From Symbiodinium natans (Eukaryota; Sar; Dinophyceae; Suessiales; Symbiodiniaceae), in NCBI GenBank assembly GCA_905221605.1, contig CAJNDS010000279.1, positions 126,001 to 179,201 on the forward strand: DNA of 53,201 nucleotides, read 5' to 3'. Both the position numbers and the translations under genes were made by a program. Shown one piece after another: positions 10,946-22,175 of the stretch (the first letter of the stretch is position 1; every line of letters starts with the position of its first letter). A model generated the notes under the pieces. The model ran no database searches. It worked only from the letters and a program-made list of their open reading frames with translations, and was not told the DNA's origin.

Positions 10946-11737
10946 CCATGCCTCCAGTCACCCAAAAAGATCCGCAGGCACGAGAGGGCCCCCCCCCCCC
11001 CCACATCCGGGAGTTCCTTCTGTAGGTGGTGTGGGTCATCGACTCTGCGCCTGGCGCTCTTCCATGGTTAGTAGCCAAAGTCTGTGCACAGAGGTTTCCG
11101 GATAACTCCTTGGATTTCGGGTTTAAGGGATTTAGGAGATTTAGGCGTTGGGAGCTGTAGGAGGTTTTAGGGTCTAGGGGTGTTTGTGCCACCAAATTAT
11201 TCCAAGCATGTCATGTGAGTCGACCTGCTTTGGGGTTTAGGAGATTGAGGGGTCCGGGAACTGTAGTGAAAGTGGAGCCCACAACCCGAAGAACCCCCCT
11301 CCCTTCCTGGAGCGTGCACCAAAGGCACCGCGTCGCCAGCAGACCAAAGCCTCTGGACTCCAAGATGTTTCGTAGAGTCGGCGAAGGCTTTCAGTGCTTC
11401 GGGGGTTTAGGGTTTAGGGTTCAGGGTTCAGGGTTTCAACTTCGGGTGCCGCAATAATGGCACAGCGGGCCTCCGACAGCTCAGCGTCTACAGAGAAGGA
11501 AGTCACATGATGATTTGGCCACTGCAGCCCCAGGGAGAGCCCCGTCAAGCACCCTAAAGATCCGAGCCCAAAGCGCTGAACCGACCCCAGAACCTACACC
11601 CGTTGCACCCGCAACGCGCCAAGAACGACAATTCCCAGGTTCTGGCTCTGTCAGGTCAAGATCATCCTGAGCTCCCTTGGCCTGCTTGGGTTGAAGGTTT
11701 AGGGCATTTGCGGGCGGGGGGTGGGGGGGGGGGGTAC

Positions 11738-11912
11738 GTTGAACCCAAAACCCAAAACCCAAAACCCAAAACCCTAAACCCCAAACCCGAAACCCCAACC
11801 CCAACCCCAAACCCCAAACCCCAAACCCCAAACCCCAAACCCCAAACCCCAAACCCCAAACCCCAAACCCCAAACCCCAAACCCCAAACCCCAAACCCCA
11901 AACCCCAAACCG
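11738..11912 (-). repeat. (CCCCAAA)n array, a homogenised telomeric variant
   Basis: It begins as CCCAAAA, then runs as a nearly pure CCCCAAA heptamer for more than 100 bp, ending nine bases before the candidate exon at 11921. Its frames are open in several registers because 7 and 3 are coprime and no unit contains a stop; they are not genes. Confidence 0.95.
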
Positions 11913-11920
11913 AAGCAAAG

Positions 11921-11988
11921 GCGATGGCACACAGCTGGACTCGCTGGACCCTCGCATGGCTCTGCAGGAGCTGCGTCTTGCCGTGAAG
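11921..11988 (+). CDS. Candidate internal exon, unidentified protein
   Basis: After GCAAAG| the frame reads DGTQLDSLDPRMALQELRL followed by AVK, and stops exactly at AAG|GTTTAG, where the next telomeric array begins. Codon composition and the sharp boundaries make it a good exon candidate. No family is recognised. Confidence 0.5.
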
Positions 11989-12126
11989 GTTTAGGGTTTA
12001 GGGTTTAGGGTTTAGGGTTTAGGGTTTAGGGTTTTAGGGTTTTAGGGTTTTAGGGTTTAGGGTTTAGGGTTTAGGGTTTAGGGTTTAGGGTTTAGGGTTT
12101 AGGGTTTAGGGTTTAGGGTTTAGGGA
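11989..12126 (+). repeat. TTTAGGG array with internal TTTTAGGG octamers
   Basis: Perfect heptamers are interrupted at about 12028-12055 by three consecutive octamers. Confidence 0.95.
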
Positions 12127-12245
12127 AGGTTGGGCGGTGGCTTGGGCACAGGTCCCACACCCCCCCAGCCCTGAAAAGTAATAGGCCTGTAGCCCTCTTA
12201 GGAATGGGTTTTATTGATGTATTTGCATACAAACCCACACGGGAG

Positions 12246-12333
12246 TACTGAGAATGTTCTTTCCATGTTCGAAAGAAGGGGGATCGTAGAGTTTTCTCGT
12301 CAAAAGGGCTGCGTTGCTCTTAAAGCCACTGAA
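12246..12333 (+). CDS. Weak candidate exon
   Basis: The frame reads TENVLSMFERRGIVEFSRQK then GCVALKATE up to GAA|GTGGGG. Composition is plausible, but the acceptor is only a GGGAG| and a poly-G tract follows. No family is recognised. Confidence 0.3.
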
Positions 12334-13237
12334 GTGGGGTGTCAGCCGATGGCCTCCAAAAGCTGTGATCATCTTTGGGGGGGGGGGGGGCTTCTGCCTT
12401 CGGGCATCCTCGGGACCGACAGCCGAGCTGAGGGAACTGAGAAAAACTGAGCTGAGGGTGCTAGAGAGACAACACGTGGGAGCGCTTTCTTCTTCTTTGG
12501 AGCATCCCTCCTTATGCTGCTGGCTTCAAGAAGGCTTGCAAGCTCATGCCCGACATAAGCCCTGGAGCGCACGATAGGGCGGCACATACTCCCCCCGCGC
12601 ACTAGAGGCGCTCGCACGGTACTCGCACGCTGAAGCACTCCGGGGCTTCAGGTTTGGAAAGAGTTTAGGGCTCTCTCTGGTTCCCACAGACCTGAAAGTG
12701 AAGCAAATGTTCACTGCACTGAGAGAAGTGTTCAAACTGCGTGGGCTCTAGCCTCAAGAGCATCCCTACCCCCTCATCCCTAAAGCCCACCACATTCTAC
12801 CGCAATCTCAGGTTGGAGCGCGCCCAAGCGATGGCTTCGCCGGCATAGGGTCGCGCCCGGGAAGTGTAGCCCCTGCAGCCAACTTTGAGGCTTCCTGTTT
12901 AGGGTTGAGAGCTTTCTTAAGATCCGGAGGCCCGGCTTTGCTAAGCTCTGCTCCGAAAATAGACAGGAGGGGGGGGTGATACTGGGGAGCGCCAACACTG
13001 AACGCGAGGTTGGCAGTGGTCTGGTTGTTTGTGCGTCAGCCTCTCACGGTCTTCCACGTTGGGGTTACAGCGGCTCGATGGTTTTCCGAATCAGAGCAAG
13101 GCCGACCCGTTCCCTCAGAAGCTCATTGCAGGTTTTCGGGGCACTCTGCGCATGGCCTCCTGCTTGGGGAGCCCCTGCAGAGGTGGGGTTTTCCTCAGGT
13201 TTCTGACGATGCAAGGGGCCTCATCACGATGCTTGTG

Positions 13238-13495
13238 CCTAAACCCTAAGCCCTAAGCCCTAAGCCCTAAGCCCTAAACCCTAAACCCTAAACCCTAAAC
13301 CCTAACAAGCAGGGGCCCCGTGTAGTCAAGACGCGAATTTCAGCTTGGCAACGCAAATCCCCTGGGAGGATCGCCCCAGGTGCCATGCAGCGAAGCCGCT
13401 GCGCTGGGAACTCTAATTGTTTAAGGCTCAGGGTTTAGGGTTTAGGGTTTAGGGTTTAGGGTTTAGGGTTTGGGGTTTAGGGTTTAGGGTTCAGT
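13238..13495. repeat. CCCTAAA/CCCTAAG array followed by an opposed TTTAGGG array
   Basis: 13238-13305 reads CCCTAAA with four CCCTAAG units. 13425-13495 reads TTTAGGG. They converge on about 120 bp of unique sequence. Confidence 0.9.
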
Positions 13496-13833
13496 TTCAC
13501 AGACAGACCGACTGGCCATGGGGGCCACCCGCGAAGAGATAAGGACAGCTTGGGGCCACTGTGCGCGGGGCGGGCGCTGAGAATGCCAAGGTCTCTCAAA
13601 TCTACTTGAGCTTCATGAGCATTGTGATGGGAGGTGCTCATGTTGGTCTGTCCCCCCGTTGAGGTCTTCTTGATACTCTTTGGAAGTTTTCGGACCCTCG
13701 CAAGCCTTTTTCGAGCGTTTTCAGCCTCTAGCCGGTTGGGGCCGTTGGGCTCTTTGTAGAGCCTTGTTGAAGCCTTTGAAAGTTGTTGCTTAACCCTCTC
13801 TGTTCTGACCCGGGAAAGAAAAGTTAAGTTCAA
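13477..13833 (-). CDS. Possible minus-strand ORF, basic protein
   Basis: A 118-codon minus-strand frame, and the only minus-strand candidate that I find credible. It reads RTERVKQQLSKASTRLYKE, then AENARKRLARVRKLPKSIKK, a Lys/Arg-rich, helix-prone segment. The C-terminal end runs into a telomeric array and is clearly non-coding, so only the 5' two thirds could be real. No family is recognised and no neighbouring minus-strand exon supports it. Confidence 0.2.
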   Translation of the reverse strand: MNLTFLSRVRTERVKQQLSKASTRLYKEPNGPNRLEAENARKRLARVRKLPKSIKKTSTGGQTNMSTSHHNAHEAQVDLRDLGILSARPAHSGPKLSLSLRGWPPWPVGLSVKLNPKP

Positions 13834-13975
13834 TTTTTACAGCTCTCAATGCCAGATCAAGTAAGTCAGAAGCCGAAACGCGGCGACGCTACTGTCTAAG
13901 TGAAGGTGACAATTGCTTCCTGCTGCGCCGTTCCATTCTCTTGCTCGAGCCTTCACTACCAATATGACTTGTGAT

Positions 13976-14200
13976 GTTCCCCCTTATACTGGAGGTCCTT
14001 AGCGAGCATTGTAGTACCCCCTATACCTCCCAAAAAACTGACACTTAGTAGAAAGGATCAATGCCCCGAACGCATCTCGGCGAGTTGCAAAGCCATACTG
14101 CTACAGAGCTTCTAGATTCTCTTAGGGTAGTTACATGGTCCCTTAGTATGGGCCCTTAAAGGGGGGGACCCCTTACATACCCCTTATATACCTTCTGCAA
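13976..14200. other. Gene-free stretch with a decayed inverted-repeat arm
   Basis: GTTCCCCCTTATACT at 13976-13990 matches the arm of the element at 32342-32429, but no partner arm is visible downstream. The following sequence has several imperfect CCCTTA/TAAGGG blocks. An open frame at 14212-14490 (+) exists but is not convincing. Confidence 0.4.
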
Positions 14201-14474
14201 CCCAAGGGCCCATGCGTCAGCATCCTTTAAGGGAGGCAAAGGACCAGTTTAAGACCCCCATGCAACCACCCGAGATTCTAGAGAGCCTCTCAGATATCAA
14301 AAGCCCGCACTATGACACTCCTAGGGCTGAGGCATGGCTTTGCGCACACCCGGCGTCCTCTTCTCTCGGGGCAGCACACCGAAATGCTGGGGGAGTACTT
14401 CCCATGTCCCAGCAACTCAGGGTGTCTTCAGACCTTCCAAGGAGCCCTTCCTCAGGAGAAGCCTTAAAATCTCA

Positions 14475-14960
14475 CAACCCTAAACCCTAAACCCTAAACC
14501 CTAAACCCTAAACCCTAAACCCTAAACCCTAAACCCTAAACCCTAAACCCTAAACCCTAAACCTTTGGGAGCTCTCCTTGCCCTTCACAGTGCCGCCTTC
14601 AACTCCGTTGCCCCAAGCCATCGCGGAATTTCAGGGATTCCCGTCTCGAGTTCAGGGCCTCAATAGGTTCCCGCCTCCCCCTCCTCCCTAACCCTAAACC
14701 CTAAACCCTAAACCCTAAACCCTAAACCCTAAACCCTAAACCCTAAACCCTAAACCCTAAACCCTAAACCCTAAACCCTAAACCCTAAACCCTAAACCCT
14801 AAACCCTAAACCCTCCCCCCCTAAACCCTTAAACCCTTAAACCCTTAAACCCTTAAACCCTTAAACCCTTAAACCCTTAAACCCTTAAACCCTTAAACCC
14901 TTAAACCCTTAAACCCTTAAACCCTTACACCCTTACACCCTTAAACCCTAAACCCTAAAC
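14475..14960 (-). repeat. CCCTAAA arrays, including a block of CCCTTAAA octamers
   Basis: 14475-14562 and 14688-14815 are near-perfect CCCTAAA. 14822-14945 is a homogeneous octamer CCCTTAAA repeated about 13 times, with ACACCCTT variants at its end. It is the largest such block in the window. Confidence 0.95.
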
Positions 14961-15050
14961 GTTTTGCAGGGGAAAGTCCAAGTCATGTTGGACGCCCCCT
15001 TGGCTGTTGTACTTCTGGCTCAGGCTGCTTGCAGTCGGAGAACATAACAT

Positions 15051-15640
15051 TGTTTAGGGTTTAGGGTTTAGGGTTTAGGGTTGAATTACTCCAGTTTCTT
15101 GATGAACTTGACAAAAGCGTCTCAGCAGGCAATGAGCCCTGAAAGTGCAGCCCAGAATTTGACCGAATGGAGCCAGCACAGGACATGGAGGAGGCGTGGA
15201 CCTCGGGGGGGGCTTCTGGGGATATCTAGGACGCCTGTAAGGATAGGTTTTCAGAAAGTTGAATGGTGAAATCCTTCCATGAACCCTGACGGGCTTTCGG
15301 TTGTAACGTGCTTCGCAAGCCTCTCTGGATGGATAAAACCCGGCGTTGTCCGGAAGAAACCATGACCTTGAGTACCCCAACTTGGAGAAATCTAAGCTCC
15401 ATTCCCCCCTAAACCCTAAACCCTAAACCCTAAACCCTAAACCCTAAACCCTAAACCCCCATGTATGGATATTCCTGGATCTTGTGTATCAGGCGCCATC
15501 CCTAAGCCTTAGGCCTTAAACAGGAAGCCCTGACTGAAAGCCCAGAAGGTCCGAAGAGCCCACCCTAAACCCTAAACCCTAAACCATCCCTAAACCCTAA
15601 CCCTAAACCATCCCTAAACCCTAAACACCCTGGGAATTAT
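15051..15640. repeat. Opposed telomeric arrays around unique sequence
   Basis: TTTAGGG lies at 15051-15083, CCCTAAA at 15405-15458, and degenerate CCCTAAACCAT units at 15563-15625. The unique DNA between has a weak open frame (LLQFLDELDKSVSAGNE at about 15085) that I cannot assign. Confidence 0.85.
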
Positions 15641-16058
15641 GGCCTTTGTTTGGGTATCCGCAGAAAGATCCCTAGGAGCCTTGGGGAAGGGAAAGCCCCT
15701 AAGGCTCCAAGGATATGTTTTCGTTTCTGCTGGGGACTTAGGAGGCAGTTACACGTGCTTCCATTAGGGTGTCGCATACTTACACGATTCCATTTCTTTA
15801 CCGATGAATGTTTTTGCTGCGGGGTCTTGGGGTCTCCGCAGATATGCAGCGGGATAGGTGGCAGGCAGGAGAGACAGGGTAGAGATAGATAGGAGGGTTT
15901 AGGGTTTCAGTGTTCAATTTTAGGGTTTGGGGGCCTTCAAATTTTAGGGACCTACATGGCTCTGACTTTGGCCCATGAGGAGATTTAGGAGTCCAGGACC
16001 GTTGAGGGTTTGGATTCAAGCACGCCAATCAAGGGTTGTTCGGGTTTAGGGTCTAGGG

Positions 16059-16174
16059 TTTGTGGTGCTTTACTGTAACTTTGACATCTTTAGCCTTTTG
16101 GGGTTTATTGGGTTTCTTAATAAGGCAGCTAAAAGTTTGATTTTTTGCTACCCTCCTAAGTGCAGCCAAGTAGG
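16059..16174 (+). pseudogene. Decayed copy of the sequence at 50352-50418
   Basis: 16059-16095 matches 50351-50386 and 16148-16174 matches 50392-50418 with few mismatches, including the block CTACCCTCCTAAG. In the copy at 50 kb the two blocks are about 5 bp apart; here 52 bp separates them. In-frame stops appear here but not in the 50-kb copy. It lies just upstream of the start of duplication unit A. Confidence 0.55.
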
Positions 16175-17439
16175 GTTTGGGGTTTAGGGGCAACCCCCAA
16201 AACACAGTGCAGATCGACCAACCTGTGAGCCAATCTTGAACCGGAAGAAAGATCTCAGAGATCCCCCCCTTTTTTGGATCATCACTGAACGTGTCCCCAC
16301 TGCCGCCAGCTTGTGGGTTGGCGCTCCCTAGTTTCGGGGATGAGTGGGTTCGTGGCTTTCATGGCCCAGACTATTCTGGCACCCCAAAACTCAGTCAAGT
16401 GGGTAACTTCACAACCTTTCTGCGGGGTAGCGAAATCACTCGTATGATCCTCTAGTACCCTTGCAACTAACTCCCTTGGCTCTCCCCTGATAGGCTAGCT
16501 GGACAGCAAATGTCGAGCCCAAGGTTTCCTGGCCTACTTCTTGGTGCTCGGTTGCTGGCAGCGCATGCGGCAGGTGGCAGCAGGGGTCTGGTATCCCATA
16601 TCTAGGTAGGCCTTTGGGATCTTCTTTAACATTGGGTTTCAGAGGATCTCTTCTGCAGGAATATCTTTCAGAGGGTTGTATGCCTGGGCCAAACCAGGCG
16701 TGAGTCCAGTAGCGCCGCCATATCTGCTTCTGCCGTGCGCTTGGTTTGTTTGCGATCCTTTCAGAAGCTCAGCCACAGGCCCTGCATCGCACACAGACCA
16801 TCTTCCTGGACAAGCTTTGTATCGCCCAGCACGACGAGGCTCTGAAGGAGAGGGTGCTTCCCTTCTTCATGTTCGGTTGCGTTGGAGCACGCTCTGCTTT
16901 CCTGCAGCTTAGGGAGCATCTGTGCAAGTCCTTTGAAACACCATCCCATGTTATTTCGGCTTCAAGTCAGAAGCCCAGATAAATTCGCGGCGTTGCTTGG
17001 AAGGTGAGAGCAAAAGAAGCGAAATCCGTGCTAGATGCGCCTGCTGCTCTAGGAATGGCAGGGGCTTCTAGCCACAAGCAACGAAACCGCAAAGCACAAA
17101 GCCTTCATGCTACAGCCGCTCGAGATGATGCAAAGTACAACTTTGCACAACATCCCTGCAAGGAGCACCGTCTTAGAGACAGACGAAGTCCCATAAACCT
17201 TAAGACCCCGAGAAGCCCCAAGCCATAAGCACTCAACCCCTAAAGCGCGAAACAAACGCTTGAAACCCCTAAACCCCGAAAAACAAAGTTGAAGCCTTAA
17301 ACCCTAAACCCTAAGCCCTAAGCCCTAAACCCTGCCTCGAGGAGAAGGGCATCCTCGGGTTGGCAGCCTTCCTCCATCGCTCGGACAAGCTGCTGGTGCC
17401 CCGCATAAACAAACCTTTACCTTATGAAGACTTCTTGTT

Positions 17440-17510
17440 GGGTTTAGGGTTTAGGGTTTAGGGTTTAGGGTTTAGGGTGTAGGGTTTAGGGTTTAGGGTT
17501 TAGGGTTTAT
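17440..17510 (+). repeat. TTTAGGG array in copy A intron
   Basis: About ten heptamers, absent from the corresponding intron of copy B. Confidence 0.9.
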
Positions 17511-17669
17511 TTTGCGACTTGTTTTTTTGGGGGGAGGGGGGGTGGGTGGGTGGTAGGCCCAAGTACGACGCTCTGACTGGTTCTTGGGGAGATCCAACAT
17601 AGCCCTTCATGTTTTGGGCAATTCTTAGAAGCCTGAAATCAGACTGCTTGAACCCCAACGCAAGCCATG

Positions 17670-17929
17670 CTTAAAGGATCATGGAGCTTAGTTAGTAGGG
17701 CTAGGGGTACATTGCAAGGGGTTACAAGTAGCTATAACCACGGCTACGCTGATGAAAGCACTGAGTCCCCTGATCCTTTACTAAACCCTACCCCCTAACC
17801 CCTAACCCCTAACCCCTAAACCCTAAACCCTAAACCCTAAACCCTATACCCTATACCCTATACCCTATAACCCTAAACCCTAAACCCTAAACCCTAAACC
17901 CTACTTACAAATTCCCATGATCCTTTAAG
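17670..17929. mobile_element. Possible inverted-repeat element carrying a telomeric array
   Basis: CTTAAAGGATCATGG at 17670-17684 has its exact reverse complement at 17915-17929. The 230 bp between includes an array at 17783-17903 that changes from CCCCTAA to CCCTAAA to CCCTATA (four units near 17845-17875) and back to CCCTAAA. Confidence 0.5.
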
Positions 17930-18937
17930 TGGACTGCGACTGCTCGGGCGGGCAGCAGAGCTATTGCCCCCACGTTAGGGTTTTTTGGGGGCATATATGG
18001 TTTATAGGGTTTTTGCGGTGTTTAGTGTTTTTTGTTAGGGTTTATAGGGTTTGTAGGGTTTATGGGGTTTATGGGGTTTATATAAGCCCTCCCTTCTGAA
18101 AACCCTGGAGGCCCTCAAACTGGCAAGCCATCCAGGTGCTCTGGTCCCCACGATACTTTGCGAGCCCTGCGGCTGCGAGGTTTAGGGTCTGTGGGGTGTA
18201 TTGTTCGGTTTGGGATTTTGGGGTTGAGGCCTAGCGGCTTGATACTTCGGGCTTAGGGCACAACAGATGCCCTTTCTGCACTGGCCAGTCGCGGGCTTTC
18301 GATTCCCTAAACCCTAAGCGGTGCTTAGACTTGTTGGGCGTTAGGGCCAGCTCTACCCCCCAGCTCTACCCCCCCCCCCCCGAACACGAGGACTCTGGTG
18401 CGTGTACGAGATTGCCACCTTCATGAAGGACGCGTTCGAGAATAAAGAGCACCCGACCATAAACACAAGCTAACCTCAACCTTCAACCTCAAACTCCCAA
18501 AGCCTTATGCCCCGAAACACTAAACCCTCGAAGCTCCTTAGCCCTAAGCCTGGGGATCAACGATTAGGCAGCCCCAAACTCCCAAACCCTAAAACCCGAG
18601 AACCCCAACACCAACAAACCCCGAAACCCCAAAACTGCCCCCGAGAGCCAAGACCCTGTGAAGGATCGCCACCGTGCCAAGTCGATCCTGTTCATCCCGG
18701 CACCTGCCTCTTCAACGTTGAGACCTTTTTGGCTTTGTGGATGTTGAGGGTTCATAAGTATCTTTCGGGCGTTTCCCTTTTTTCCCCGGCTTTAGGGCGT
18801 TTTTTTGGGTTTAGGGGTTTAGGGAAGGTAGGATTTTGCGGGGTTGGGGAAGTTGTCGAAGCTTCACAGGTTCAGAGCAGGAGTGCACAAAAGGCGAAGG
18901 ACGGCGTCAAGCCCCCGAACTGTTGTCGCAAGTGAGG

Positions 18938-19010
18938 GTTCTGGGCTGAGGGTTCAGGGTTCAGGGTTCAGGGTTTAGGGGTTTAGGGTTTAGGGTTTAG
19001 GGTTTAGAGT
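18938..19010 (+). repeat. TTTAGGG/TTCAGGG array in copy A intron
   Basis: TTCAGGG units precede TTTAGGG units. Copy B has only a short trace at the equivalent position (about 33300). Confidence 0.85.
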
Positions 19011-20391
19011 GTTAGAGTGCTGCCATCTTGCTTTCCCTAAACCATACCGCGCCTCACGGGCTCTCAGGCTCTGCTTTACGCCCGTCTCCAGTTTTCTTTT
19101 CACCAAGCTGGCGGAAAGAATGCCCACATAGAAGCTTTCAAACTTTCTGGACAGGGCGGATTAGTCCAGGAACCCATAAGACCCTCAAAGCCCAAAAAAG
19201 TGTAACCTGATAACGATCCAGCGCCGCTCATGGAGTTGAAAATCAGGGTTTGGGGAAACTCAGACGCGCCCTTTTGGTGACTTAAGCAATAGAGCCCTCC
19301 TGCGCAATAAGGTGAAGATGGCCAGCCTCTTCTTCCTGTACTCCGCGAGCTGGCATGTGCTCACCTACTGCCTCCCGAATACATAAGGGGGCCTTCAGGT
19401 TGGGAGGCCAATTTTAGCCTGGGGTACAGACCTCAGGGTTTTGCCCTAAACCCTAAACCCTAACCCCGAAGCCCTAAACCCTGAAAGGGGTCTCCGCATC
19501 GTAGTTGCTCTTGTGCTGCGTGGCTTGGCGCCACAAGTGACTTTAATCATCCGATCCCTTCATCGGGACCCCCAAAGACGGAGTACCAGATTGCCTTGAA
19601 AGTGGGGGGGGGGTGTACGACAATAACCCCCCAAAAATAGACCCCCCACAGAAGCAGGATGCCCTTAAGATAAGGACCCCAGGAAAGTACGCCCCAGCGT
19701 CACGTTGTGCATCAGCCTCATGGGCTCCACGCCAGAATCCTCTGAGGCTTATCTGGCGCATTCTGTGGCACCCTGCTCAACAGCGCTCTCAAAAGTAGGG
19801 AAGGCAACCAAGACAAGGGAGTTTCCTGGCCTTTGAAGGCCCCAAAAGGCCCCAAAAGGCCCCTTAAACCCTGCAGGAAGGCCCCAACAGGCCCCAAAAG
19901 GCCCCATGAGCCCCAGGATAAGCCCTATCAACGATTGAGAAAGGTTACTACATGGTGGATGATGCTGCGGACGGCCGCTCACTCCTGCAGCAGACCGTCA
20001 TTGTTGCGCCCGTGTCGCTTGGATTAAATGGGAGAGGGCCCCACAAGTTCTGGTTTGCATGGAGCTCCCCCTAAACCCTAAACCCTAAACCCTAAACCCC
20101 CCCGAGGTTTCGGGGTCTCAGGAGAAAGCCCTGGTGCTCGGAGTCGAAAAAACGTCCTTAAACCCTCCAAGCCTTTTGGCACTCTTGTTTGTAGGCACGT
20201 TCCCGCGCCGCGCTCAGAAGCGGGAGCTAGCTGGGGGGTTTTGCGCCGCCCTGAGCATGAAAGGGGCTTGCTAAGGGGCACATAAGGAGTTCAGATGACT
20301 ATGGTGGCTCCTGCGAATTAGGGGTCCTATTTTGGAGGCGAGACCCATGTAGTGAGGATGACCGTATTTGGGTACACGAGGGACAATAGCC

Positions 20392-20490
20392 ATATGGGGT
20401 TTACGAATCAAAGGTTCCCGAATTTCGACCCCAGAAATAGTAGGGTTCCCGTCTAATGAGCTCCCCCCCTAATTTCGGAAACCCCCATAT
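20392..20490. mobile_element. Terminal-inverted-repeat element, ATATGGGG family
   Basis: The left arm ATATGGGGTTTACGAA pairs with the complement of the right arm TTTCGGAAACCCCCATAT. It lies in the intron between A exons 11 and 12. Related arms occur at 24850, 24955-25065 and 30937-31044. Confidence 0.6.
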
Positions 20491-21659
20491 TTTGTTCCGC
20501 ATTCCTCGGTCGCACACTCTTTGGGGAGCCGGAGGTTTGCCACCATCTGCGCCATCGTGATCCCGTGCGCCTATGCCCTGGGCATCGGGATGATGAAGGA
20601 CCCCGAGCACCCAACTCCCTTTTGCAGGAAATGCCCTTAAAGGGTACTGGGAAGGGTGCCGGGTTGTGGGGAGGGGGTTTGCAGGGGTTTTCAGGTGAGC
20701 CCGAAGCTCCGACTCGAGGTAACATGTGCAAGTTGTTCAGCAAGATGGCCTCGCATCCTCATCTTGCCTAGTTTTTGCGGTGCCCCGGCCCAAAACACGG
20801 CACATCGCTTTAGGACGGACAACCCCGCGTGTTGCCACCGGAGACATGGCCGATCACCCTGGAGCATCGCAGCGGCTGACACGGAAGTGTCATACACAAG
20901 TGACAGAAGAGCTGATCAACGTTTATCAGCCCTTCAGTCGAAAACACCGAAGTACGTCGAAGCAACTCGCTGTGGGTGCTTCTCATCTGGCCCAGACCGG
21001 GCCCCTCATTCCCTTTATTCCGTGCTACAGTTCTCATATTATCGGACACTCCTTGACACCATCTCCCTAGGTTTCTGGGATCTCGAACCCATCAACCCTA
21101 AACCCCCCTGGAGGACGTCGAGGAGCTGCCTGCCCAACTCCGAAGTTTCGATGTGCGCCGAGCTGCTTGCGCCTGCCACCTTGACTGAGAGAACTACTGT
21201 ATCTTGGGGGGGGGATGGGTGCAGGAAGCGTGTCAAGCTTGAATTCCTTCATACTCTCCTTCGTGCCCACTTCCTTTCTCTTTCTCTGGCTGGTCTTTTC
21301 GTTGCATTGCTCTTCTCCTTTATTAAGCGGGGGCCGGGGTTGTGGGACTGGGCCGTGAGGGAAATGCAAGGGATGCAAGAGCAACCAAAAACATGTCTGA
21401 TACAGTGCACACGAAGGTCCCCTTTAGGGCTGCTCCTCTAGGGGCGTTGAAGCCGAAAGCTCTTGGGCTACAAAGAACGAGGAGTACTCCCTAACCCTGG
21501 ATGCCCCAGCTCGACTTTTGCATCGTTTTCGTGTCTCAGGCTGCACTTTTCCGCAGCACCTGCACCCCGAGACCGGACGCGGGATTCCTTGCGACCGGGC
21601 ACTGGTGCTTCAGCTGACCCACTCCGACGCTCTAAAGCCTCGTAGGAGTACTCACACGC

Positions 21660-22175
<516 letters not shown>

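Noticed and set aside
11481-11957. Minus and plus strand frames with a GLGFGVW or PKPQTPN repeat
   Set aside because: Translation of the CCCCAAA array; the seven-base unit gives a seven-residue repeat in every frame.
20656-21441. A 261-codon + strand frame
   Set aside because: It runs through introns between copy A exons 12 and 14. The family residues (exon 13, DVEELPAQLRSFDV) are in a different frame. A weakly conserved hydrophobic stretch near 21240-21300 (also at 35110-35180 in B) is not needed by phase.
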